Made by a program: the position numbers and the translations under genes. Shown in pieces: positions 7,819 to 14,712 of a stretch of DNA of 16,525 nt (positions are counted from its first letter, which is position 1; each line of letters begins with the position of its first letter). The notes beneath the pieces were generated by a model. It saw only the letters and a program-made list of their open reading frames with translations, was not told the origin of the DNA and did not search any database. The stretch comes from Gordoniibacillus chartarius (GTDB lineage: Bacteria > Bacillota > Bacilli > Paenibacillales > NBRC-103111): NCBI RefSeq assembly GCF_042432825.1, contig NZ_JBHLWN010000093.1, forward strand, positions 1 to 16,525, written 5' to 3'.

Positions 7819-7832
7819 TGTAAGCCCTTACA
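7819..7832 (+). promoter_or_regulatory. cre-like catabolite operator at the GH43 transcription start
   Basis: TGTAAGCCCTTACA is a palindrome (TGTAAG/CTTACA) that matches the CcpA cre consensus TGWAANCGNTNWCA at every specified position but one (the central G is C). It begins 5 bases after the -10 box, so it covers the expected start site, where bound CcpA would block initiation. A LacI- or GntR-type local regulator is an alternative reader. Confidence 0.5.
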
Positions 7833-7875
7833 TAAAAACGCGGCCGACTCAACGCATCCGGACAATGTAAGGGCT
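7823..7875 (+). repeat. 11-bp perfect inverted repeat in the GH43 leader
   Basis: AGCCCTTACAT (7823-7833) and ATGTAAGGGCT (7865-7875) are exact reverse complements separated by 31 bases. The left arm overlaps the cre-like palindrome, and the right arm repeats its TGTAAG half. It could be two operator half-sets for looping, or a hairpin in the roughly 170-base leader of the GH43 transcript. Confidence 0.6.
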
Positions 7876-7991
7876 GAACCGAACAGCAAAGGCGGTGATG
7901 CCTCAAGCGCAAACAAAGGAGCAGGCTTTACGTCTCATCGGAAGTCGCTTCATCGGAGAAACTCACGAGATGAATCCATGAGGAGGTACGA

Positions 7992-9381
7992 ATGATGAGG
8001 AAAATGAAGCTTTGGATCGCGACCCTCGTCTGCCTGGCGCTGATGTGCGCACTACTGAGCGAAGGCACGCTGCTGGCGGCATCCCAGACGTTGACCAACG
8101 GGCTGCAGTTCAAGGACACGTCCGGCAATGTCGTTCATGCGCACGGCGGCGGCATGTTAAAGGTAGGGAACTATTATTATTGGTTCGGGGAAAATCGGAC
8201 GGACGACGGAAAATTTAACGGCGTGTCCTGCTACCGGTCGACGGATTTGGTCCATTGGGAATTTCGGAATTTGATCCTGACGAAGGACTCCGCGCAAGTA
8301 CGTTCTTTGGGCGCATAAGGAAAACGGCGTCGATTACGGTGAGGCTCGGGTCGCCGTCGCCTCTTCAAGCACGGTGGACGGCGACTATACGTATCATGGC
8401 AGCTTCCGTCCGTTAGGCTACGATTCCCGCGATATGACGGTTTATAACGATAACGGCACGGCCTATTTGATCTCTGCGACAAGAGTGAATGCGGATTTGA
8501 ATGTGTATAAGCTGACGCCCGATTTCCTTAGTGTCGACTCCTTGGTCGCGACGCTATGGCCGGGGCAGTACCGGGAAGCGCCGGCCGTATTTAAGCGAAA
8601 CGGCGTATACTTTCTCGTCACTTCCGGCGCGACCGGCTGGACGCCGAACCAGCAGAAGTACGCCACGTCGACGAGCATGACCGGGACATGGAGTGCACTC
8701 GCGAATGTTGGCGACGCACGTACGTACGATTCGCAAACGGCGTATGTCATTCCGGTGGAAGGCAGCAGCACGACTTCGTATTTATATTTGGGCGACCAGT
8801 GGGCCGGAGCGTGGGGCGGCAAAGTGATGGAATCGAAGTACGTCTGGCTGCCGCTCACGTTTCCAACGAACACAACGATGAGCATGGCGTGGTGGGATCA
8901 AGTATCGATCGATACGGCGACCGGCACGGTCAGCGGGAGCAATGCTCCGATCGACAGCGCCTCCTTCTATCGGTTGGTGAACCGGAAAAGCGGCAAGGTG
9001 CTGTGGCCGACAGGAGGATCTGCAGCGAATGGTGCAGATATCGAGCAAAATCCCGATACGGGCTTAGCGAGTCAAGATTGGCAATTCGTCAGCGCAGGAA
9101 ACGGTTACTACAAAATCAAAAACCGCAGCAGCGGTAAAGTGCTGGGCCCGACGAACGGTTCCACGGAGGACGGTGCAATTGTCGAACAGTATGATGACGG
9201 CGGGTGGACCAGCCAGCATTGGCAGCTGGTGCGCCACGGCGCTTTCTATAAAATCATCAACCGGAACAGCGGCAAACTGCTCGAAATTTTAGGAGAATCG
9301 AATGCCGACGGAGCGGACGCCGATCAATGGCCCGATAACGGCAAGGTTCATCAGCACTGGCAAATTGTGATTCCGAACTAA
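7992..9381 (+). pseudogene. Broken secreted GH43 glycosidase with ricin-type lectin domain
   Basis: The reading frame from 7992 encodes a signal peptide (MMRKMKLW, hydrophobic core, likely cleavage after LLAA) and a GH43-like N-terminus with HAHGGGMLKVGNYYYWFGEN. It runs to DLVHWEFRNLILTKDSA, then shifts frame near 8290-8296 and stops at 8318. The family sequence resumes in another frame at KYVLWAHKENG (8296) and continues to 9381 through SRDMTVYNDNGTAYLISA, WPGQYREAPA and a C-terminal ricin-type/CBM13 lectin with three QxW repeats (QDW, QHW, QHW). Relatives, as recalled, carry about 20 more residues, including an ERPKV-like segment, between SA and KYV, so this is a small out-of-frame deletion rather than a single-base slip. 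Close relatives are GH43 exo-beta-1,3-galactanase-like enzymes. GAGGAGG precedes the ATG. A functional product is unlikely. Confidence 0.82.
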
Positions 9382-9392
9382 CGGGTCGAAAA

Positions 9393-9456
9393 GTAAAAAT
9401 AACAATGAATATGATCAAAATACCGTCAAAGCTTGCGACGGTATTTTTTTTATAAT
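9393..9456 (+). promoter_or_regulatory. Activator-type promoter of the permease genes
   Basis: GTAAAAATAAC (9393-9403) and ATCAAAATACC (9414-9424) are direct repeats 21 bp apart. TATAAT at 9451-9456 starts 37 bp after the start of the second repeat. There is no -35 hexamer (the region reads AAAGCT). The second repeat and the -35 region overlap the terminator hairpin of the preceding gene. Confidence 0.6.
9417..9451 (+). terminator. Rho-independent terminator after the GH43 gene
   Basis: AAATACCGTC pairs with GACGGTATTT around a nine-base loop and is followed by an uninterrupted T tract that runs straight into the TATAAT of the permease promoter. It lies 36 bases after the lectin-domain stop codon. 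Confidence 0.85.
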
Positions 9457-9491
9457 AAAAACAAAAGTTCAAGAACAACGAGGTGAGCCGT

Positions 9492-10436
9492 ATGAACTCC
9501 ATGACCAAATCGATGCCTGCCGCAAACGATGCGCCTGCCGCACGCAAACGGCGCAGCTCGCTGCAAAGAGGCGAAACGCTGGCCGGTATTATTTTCGTAA
9601 GTCCGATGCTGCTCGGGGTAACCGTACTCGTCCTGCTGCCGATTCTCGCTACGCTCGTGCTAAGCTTCGCCGACTGGAATTTTGTGGCGGGCTTCAAGGG
9701 AGTGAAGTGGGTCGGGCTGGACAACTTCCAGAAGCTGCTTAAGGATCCGATCTTCCTCAAATCCGTTCGCAACAACTTGCTGTTTCTGTTCGTCGTGCCG
9801 ATCTACATGATGATTTCCATGGTACTTGCCGTCATTATCGATCGTTTTGTTTATATGAAAGGATTCTTCAAGGTCGCGTATTTTATGCCGTACATTTCAA
9901 ATATCGTCGCGGTTGCCGTCGTCTGGCAAGTTCTGTTCGAGCCTACGTACGGTCCGATCAACGAGTTCCTGAAGTCGATCGGCATTGCGAATCCGCCCAA
10001 ATGGATCGCCGACCCGAATTTCGCATTAATCTCGATTATGATGATTACGGTCTGGATTTCCATCGGCTTCAACCTGATCGTCTATATCGCCGCTTTGCAG
10101 TCGATCCCGAAAGATTTGTACGAGGCTGCCGACATCGACGGCGCAAACAATTGGATGAAGTTCCGCAGCATTACGTTCCCGATGCTGTCGTCGACCTCGT
10201 TCTTCCTGCTCGTCACCGGCATCATCTCCACCTTCAAGGCGTTCGACGTGATCGCGGTGCTGACGCAAGGGGGGCCGATCGGCTCGACGACGATGATGGT
10301 ATGGTACTTATACGATACCGCTTTCCAGAATTTGAAGATCGGCTATGCTTCTTCGATCGCAACGATGCTGTTCCTGTTCGTCCTTGCGATTACGGGGATT
10401 CAATGGTTCGCCCAGAAGAAATGGGTTAATTACTAA
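9492..10436 (+). CDS. Carbohydrate ABC transporter permease, MalF/LacF type
   Basis: A 314-residue CUT1 inner permease with six transmembrane helices (first at about 30-55) and a cytoplasmic basic N-terminus (ARKRRSSLQRGE). The EAA coupling loop that touches the ATPase is EAADIDGANNWMKF (211-224) followed by RSITFP. The start chosen is the ATG at 9492, because GAGGTGA (9480-9486) is a proper ribosome site for it; the GTG at 9483 lies inside that site. It forms the membrane channel with the next gene and receives sugar from the lipoprotein at 11415. No ATPase gene is in the cluster, so a shared MsmX-type ATPase elsewhere is expected. Confidence 0.95.
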   Translation: MNSMTKSMPAANDAPAARKRRSSLQRGETLAGIIFVSPMLLGVTVLVLLPILATLVLSFADWNFVAGFKGVKWVGLDNFQKLLKDPIFLKSVRNNLLFLFVVPIYMMISMVLAVIIDRFVYMKGFFKVAYFMPYISNIVAVAVVWQVLFEPTYGPINEFLKSIGIANPPKWIADPNFALISIMMITVWISIGFNLIVYIAALQSIPKDLYEAADIDGANNWMKFRSITFPMLSSTSFFLLVTGIISTFKAFDVIAVLTQGGPIGSTTMMVWYLYDTAFQNLKIGYASSIATMLFLFVLAITGIQWFAQKKWVNY

Positions 10437-10463
10437 AATTACGAAAGAGAGGAGACCGCATAT

Positions 10464-11303
10464 ATGGAGCAGCGCGCAACCTTCCGTCTTGGCAAAGCCC
10501 TCATTACCGCAGTCATGTTTGCTGTCAGCATCTTGTTTCTGCTGCCTTTTATCTGGATGCTCGTGTCCTCCTTCAAGGTGGAGTCCGACGTATTTACGTA
10601 TCCGATCGAATGGATTCCAAAGACGTGGCATGCGGTCGAAAACTACAAGCAGGTTTGGTTCGGCGACTATCCGTTCTACCTGTACTATTGGAATTCGATC
10701 AAGGTCAGCGTAGCGACGACGTTCATCTCGTGTATAACGTCCGCGATGGCGGCATACGGCTTCTCGAAGGTCAATTTTAAGGCGGGAAAATGGCTGTTCT
10801 TCATCGTCCTCGCAACGTACATGATTCCGCATCAGGCGGCGCTCGTACCGCAGTTTATTTTGTACCGTCAGATCGGGCTGTTCGACAGCCATTTCGGCCT
10901 CATCGTTCTCAGCAGCTTCAGCGTACTCGGCACGTTCATGCTGCGGCAGTTTTTCATGGGCTTGCATCAGGACTTTATCGAATCGGCGAAGATCGACGGA
11001 GCGGGACATGGCCGGATATTCGTATCGATCGCCCTCCCGCTCGTGAAGCCTGCCGTCGCCACCTATGCGATCCTGCGGTTTATCTGGACTTGGAACGATT
11101 ATCAGAACCCGCTGATCTTCCTGCGCTCCGACAAGCTGTTTACGATTACGCTCGGCATGCAAAAGTTCACGTCGATGAGCGGACAGTTCTATTCGTTAAT
11201 TATGGCCGGCGCCGTGTCCGCCATCATCGTTCTGCTAGTCGTCTTTATTATCGGACAGAAGAGCGTCATCGAAGGGATTGCTATCGGCGGCGTCAAAGGC
11301 TAG
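10464..11303 (+). CDS. Carbohydrate ABC transporter permease, MalG/LacG type
   Basis: A 279-residue second CUT1 permease. Helix 1 is at about 10-37 (ITAVMFAVSILFLLPFIWML), followed by the typical SSFK loop. The EAA loop is ESAKIDGAGHGRIF (173-186) followed by VSIALP, and the C-terminus QKSVIEGIAIGGVKG is characteristic of MalG-type subunits. AGAGGAG lies about 10 bases before the ATG. The gene is 27 bases after the first permease and surely cotranscribed with it. It makes a heterodimer with that permease. Confidence 0.95.
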   Translation: MEQRATFRLGKALITAVMFAVSILFLLPFIWMLVSSFKVESDVFTYPIEWIPKTWHAVENYKQVWFGDYPFYLYYWNSIKVSVATTFISCITSAMAAYGFSKVNFKAGKWLFFIVLATYMIPHQAALVPQFILYRQIGLFDSHFGLIVLSSFSVLGTFMLRQFFMGLHQDFIESAKIDGAGHGRIFVSIALPLVKPAVATYAILRFIWTWNDYQNPLIFLRSDKLFTITLGMQKFTSMSGQFYSLIMAGAVSAIIVLLVVFIIGQKSVIEGIAIGGVKG

Positions 11304-11306
11304 AAT

Positions 11307-11370
11307 GTCAAAATAGTGCGAAATGAAGTCAATAAAGTGTCATACGGCGGCAATCGGAAGCTCTTATAAT
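11307..11370 (+). promoter_or_regulatory. Activator-type promoter of the sugar-binding protein gene
   Basis: GTCAAAATAGTG (11307-11318) and GTCAATAAAGTG (11328-11339) agree at 10 of 12 positions and are 21 bp apart. TATAAT is at 11365-11370, again 37 bp after the start of the second repeat. There is no recognisable -35. It gives the binding protein its own promoter, which fits the need for more binding protein than permease. Confidence 0.65.
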
Positions 11371-11414
11371 TCAACTTAGCAACATATAAAGCTCACATAA
11401 ACGGAGGGTTCAAG

Positions 11415-12803
11415 ATGAAAAAGAAAATGTGGTCGAGCGTGGCGGCATCGGGTCTTGTTCTGAGTGTGTTGGCAGGCTGCGGTACGGCGGAGACAGGCAC
11501 GTCGAATCAGCCTGCTGCGGGCGGCAGCGGTCAGGCGGCCGGCAGTGCGCCGGTGGAGATCAAGCTTCACACGTACGGCACCGAAGCGACCTACAATTGG
11601 AAGAAGACCATTGATGGCTTCCAGCAAAAGTTCCCTAACATCAAGGTAAGTGTCGTAGAACTTAGCGCTAAGGGCGATACGCAGGAAGCCGGTAAGAAGC
11701 TTGACCTGGCGGTTGCATCGGGCGAAGCTCTCGACGTGATCATGTTCAGCGACCCGGCTGGCTACGCGCAGCGTGTCGGACTTGGCATGGCCGAGCCGCT
11801 CGATGCGTTCATCGCCAAAGACGGCGGCTACAAGGTCGAAGAGGAATATAAGGTCGACACTCGACTGAACGGTAAGGTGTATGCGCTTCCGGGCAAGTTC
11901 AATCCGTGGTACGTGCTGTTGAACAAGGATATGCTCGATCAGGCGGGTCTGCAGGTGCCGAAGGACTGGACATGGGATCAGTTTGCGGATTATGCGAAGA
12001 AGCTGACCAAGGGCGAAGGCGCGAACAAAGTGTACGGTACGTATTTCCATGGTCCGCAGAACGGCGGCTGGATGGAATATATGAAGCTCGCCATGGTCAA
12101 TCAGCTGGATAACTCCGAATTCCTGAAGGCGGACGGCACGTCCAATATGGAAGATCCGAACTTCAAGAAGACGCTGGAGCTGCGCTGGAAGATGGAGAAG
12201 GAAGACAAGACGGCGTTCCCGTACGAGAGCGTCATCTCGCAGAAGCCGGCTTACCGCAACATGCTGTTCAACCAGAAGACTGCGATGCTAATGATCGGCA
12301 GCTGGATGAACACGGAAATCGGCGGCACCGATCAAACTCCGCTGAACTTTAATATAGCCGTAGCGCCGATTCCGAAGAACAACGCCTCCGACAACGGCGG
12401 CTATACGCCGGTAACGACAGACTTTGTCGCTGTGGCCGCCTCTTCGAAGCATAAGGAAGAAGCGTATAAATTCGTTCGCTGGTATACGACGGAAGGCCAG
12501 ATGGTACAAGGCAAGAACGTGCCTTCCTGGAGCAAGGTCAGCAACGACGATCTGGGCAAAATCATCGATACGATTCTAAGCGGAACGAAATCGCCGGATA
12601 AGGTGGACAAAGCTTCGCTGATCAGCACGCTGGCAGCGTCCAAAGCGTCCAAGCTGATTCCTCCGGTAGCGTACCAGAATGAAGTCTATAAAGCCGTCAA
12701 CGAGGAATTCGAAAAGTTCATCTTCGCGAAGCAGGATCTGAATGCAACGGTGAAGGGCACGCATGAGCGCGTACAGCAAATTATTGCTTCGAACAAAAAG
12801 TAA
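11415..12803 (+). CDS. Extracellular sugar-binding lipoprotein (ABC importer, family 1)
   Basis: A 462-residue solute-binding protein. The N-terminus MKKKMWSS, a hydrophobic core and the lipobox LAGC place the lipid-modified cysteine at residue 22, followed by a Gly/Ala/Ser-rich linker. The mature part has the two-lobed SBP_bac_1 pattern, with FQQKFPNIKVSVVEL in the first lobe, MLDQAGLQVPKDWTWDQF and a C-terminal helix set. Many Trp and Tyr residues (YNW, PWYV, WTWDQF, GGWMEY) suit stacking on sugar rings. CGGAGGG precedes the ATG. It captures oligosaccharides at the cell surface and delivers them to the two permeases upstream. A GH43 enzyme next door suggests galactan or arabinogalactan fragments, by inference only. 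Confidence 0.95.
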   Translation: MKKKMWSSVAASGLVLSVLAGCGTAETGTSNQPAAGGSGQAAGSAPVEIKLHTYGTEATYNWKKTIDGFQQKFPNIKVSVVELSAKGDTQEAGKKLDLAVASGEALDVIMFSDPAGYAQRVGLGMAEPLDAFIAKDGGYKVEEEYKVDTRLNGKVYALPGKFNPWYVLLNKDMLDQAGLQVPKDWTWDQFADYAKKLTKGEGANKVYGTYFHGPQNGGWMEYMKLAMVNQLDNSEFLKADGTSNMEDPNFKKTLELRWKMEKEDKTAFPYESVISQKPAYRNMLFNQKTAMLMIGSWMNTEIGGTDQTPLNFNIAVAPIPKNNASDNGGYTPVTTDFVAVAASSKHKEEAYKFVRWYTTEGQMVQGKNVPSWSKVSNDDLGKIIDTILSGTKSPDKVDKASLISTLAASKASKLIPPVAYQNEVYKAVNEEFEKFIFAKQDLNATVKGTHERVQQIIASNKK

Positions 12804-12814
12804 TATGGTATAAT
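12784..12814 (+). promoter_or_regulatory. Extended -10 promoter for the two-component genes
   Basis: TGGTATAAT (12806-12814) is an extended -10 element directly after the binding-protein stop codon. TTGCTT (12784-12789) could serve as a weak -35 with a long 19-base spacer. The paired repeats found at the four other promoters are missing here, so the regulator genes may be expressed constitutively. Confidence 0.5.
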
Positions 12815-12824
12815 GGCAGCAATG

Positions 12825-12867
12825 AACAAAAGGGCGCAGCTTACCACTGCCCCTTTTGTTGCATTTT
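12825..12867 (+). terminator. Terminator or leader hairpin between binding protein and kinase genes
   Basis: AACAAAAGGG (12825-12834) pairs with CCCTTTTGTT (12851-12860). Inside it GCAG pairs with CTGC around a seven-base loop, with one bulged C. The T-rich tail GCATTTT is modest. It would attenuate read-through from the binding-protein gene; transcripts from the extended -10 would begin a few bases before it and carry it at their 5' end. Confidence 0.65.
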
Positions 12868-12885
12868 GAGAGGGGGCCGCGCAAC

Positions 12886-14712
12886 ATGCTGAACCGACTT
12901 CGGGAATATTTCACCTTCCGCTCCTTCCGCCATAAGCTGATGTTCGCTTCCATCGTTTGCATCGTGCTGCCGTCTGTGCTGTCATTTTCCATCTACAATT
13001 ATTTGACGGAGGGCGCGGTACGGAAGCAAGCGGTCTACAACTCGCAAGAGTCGCTCAAGCTGGTCGACGGATATGTGGCCAATTTACTCAAGTCAATGCT
13101 GAATATCGCGAATATGATCCAGATGGATTCCGATATGAATTCGTATTTTAAGCAGCGTGTATACGGGCAGGCTCAGAAGTGGGATTCGTATACGCGCTTT
13201 ACCGCCGAAGACCGAGTCAGAAAACAGCTGGTAAGCTTGGCATACGCAGGCATATGGGGACGCGAATCCCGTAACTCGTATGTGACGGTGCTGCTGAATG
13301 ACGGTACGTACTTTACGAGCTATCCGACGGACGAGTATGATCCGCTGGATTTGACGAAGGAGCCCTGGTTTACGGAGCTGCAGAGTTTGCGCGGGTTCCA
13401 GTCGCATTGGATATCAAGTACCCCTACGTTGTTTGCCTCCGAGAAGAAGTCGAATCCGTATCAAATTTCCGTCGTTCGCACGCTTCGGGGCGACGCCTCG
13501 GACATCTACGGCATTGTGATCGTCACGATTATGGAAAATCAAGTGAATCAAATGTTCGAACGCCTTGTTCAGAAGGAAGAGGTCATGATGGTCGACGGTT
13601 CGAACCGGATTATATCGCACCGGGATTCGTCCAAGATCGGACAAACCGTATCCTTCCTGAACAATCATGAGCCTCGCGCAGCCTCCGAGATCATACCGAT
13701 TGAGCATGAAAATTATTTGGTGACCGAGCTGCCCACCCAGTTCGCCGGCTGGAAGCTCGTATCCATGCAGCCATATGAAAGCGCCATCGTGGATATCAAT
13801 TCGATCTTTACGAAAGTGTTTGTGTTCCAGCTTGCTTCGTTTCTGATGTTCCTGCTGCTGCTGATCTACTTGATGCGCAAATTCACGATCCCTCTTGTCC
13901 GGCTCGGCAAGGTCGCTGCAACGGTACAGCGCGGCAATCTCGACGTACGGTCGAACATTCGGGGGCCGGATGAGATCGGCCGGCTCGGCTATTCGTTCGA
14001 TCAAATGCTGGATAAAGTGAAGGAAATGATCCTGGAGGTGTCGGCGACGCAGGCGCGCAAGCGGAAGGCGGAGCTGGCGATGCTGCAGGCGCAGATCAGC
14101 CCGCACTTCTTATTCAATGTGCTGAATTCGATCCGCATGAAAATTATGTACCGCGGCGATCACGAAAGCGCGGAGATGGTCGGCTCGCTATCGAAGCTTC
14201 TGCGCATGACGATCAGTCAGGACAAGAACGACATCCCGCTGCATGAAGAGATCGAGCTCGTTACCGACTATATGAAGCTGATGAATATGCGGCAGAAGGA
14301 GAAGGCCGAGCTTCAGGTCGCCGTTGCGGCAGAGGCGCTGCTCGTAAAGGTTCCGCGCTTTTGCCTGCAGCCGCTGATCGAGAACGCGATCATTCACGGG
14401 CTCAACCGGCGCGCAGGCACGATAAGGGTGGAAGCGGATATGGGAGAGCGTGTGCTGCAGCTGTCCGTCAAAGACAGCGGCACCGGGATGAATGCCGAAG
14501 AGCTCGAAGCGCTGCGGCTGAAGATCGTGACTGCGCAATCGGACGAAAACGAGGCTCGGAAGGAGCATGGCGGATATTTTTCCGGAATCGGCCTTGCCAA
14601 CGTGTACGAACGGATGAAGATGACGTTCGGAGAGGCGTTCCGGATGCATATTCAAAGCGCAGAGGGAGAAGGAACGGCAATCATCATGTCCATACCGCGG
14701 GAGGAAGCTTAA
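12886..14712 (+). CDS. YesM-type sensor histidine kinase
   Basis: A 608-residue membrane kinase. TM1 is at about 18-40, an extracellular Cache-like sensor at about 41-305, and TM2 at about 311-330. A HAMP linker follows (331-385, with PLVRLGKVAATVQRGNLDVR). The His_kinase dimerisation motif is AMLQAQISPHFLFNVLNSI, with phospho-acceptor His407. The ATPase domain has N-box PLIENAIIHG (496-505), KDSGTGM (529-535) and GIGLANVYERM (567-577). This is the LytS/YesM class that senses sugars in the exterior of Bacillota. The ATG at 12886 is chosen because AGAGGGGG lies 9 bases upstream; a TTG at 12856 in frame lies within the hairpin and is rejected. Its stop codon abuts the start of the response regulator gene. 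Confidence 0.95.
   Translation: MLNRLREYFTFRSFRHKLMFASIVCIVLPSVLSFSIYNYLTEGAVRKQAVYNSQESLKLVDGYVANLLKSMLNIANMIQMDSDMNSYFKQRVYGQAQKWDSYTRFTAEDRVRKQLVSLAYAGIWGRESRNSYVTVLLNDGTYFTSYPTDEYDPLDLTKEPWFTELQSLRGFQSHWISSTPTLFASEKKSNPYQISVVRTLRGDASDIYGIVIVTIMENQVNQMFERLVQKEEVMMVDGSNRIISHRDSSKIGQTVSFLNNHEPRAASEIIPIEHENYLVTELPTQFAGWKLVSMQPYESAIVDINSIFTKVFVFQLASFLMFLLLLIYLMRKFTIPLVRLGKVAATVQRGNLDVRSNIRGPDEIGRLGYSFDQMLDKVKEMILEVSATQARKRKAELAMLQAQISPHFLFNVLNSIRMKIMYRGDHESAEMVGSLSKLLRMTISQDKNDIPLHEEIELVTDYMKLMNMRQKEKAELQVAVAAEALLVKVPRFCLQPLIENAIIHGLNRRAGTIRVEADMGERVLQLSVKDSGTGMNAEELEALRLKIVTAQSDENEARKEHGGYFSGIGLANVYERMKMTFGEAFRMHIQSAEGEGTAIIMSIPREEA

Noticed and set aside
7608..7823. Short open frames in the gap before the GH43 gene
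   Set aside because: They have no ribosome site or recognisable protein features, and the regulated promoter sits inside them.
8374..9381. Independent gene starting at GTG 8374
   Set aside because: Family sequence continues upstream in the same frame (KYVLWAHKENG from 8296) and there is no ribosome site at the GTG; it is the second part of the broken GH43 gene.
9483..9491. GTG start for the first permease
   Set aside because: The GTG is part of the GAGGTGA ribosome site that serves the ATG at 9492.
10308..11162. Long antisense open frame opposite the permease genes
   Set aside because: It is composed of charged low-complexity residues without motifs and is a by-product of codon bias in the permease genes; the same holds for other antisense frames such as 15061-15957 and 13414-14106.
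12856..12885. In-frame TTG start 30 bases before the kinase ATG
   Set aside because: It lies inside the hairpin's right arm and has no ribosome site; the ATG at 12886 has AGAGGGGG at good distance.
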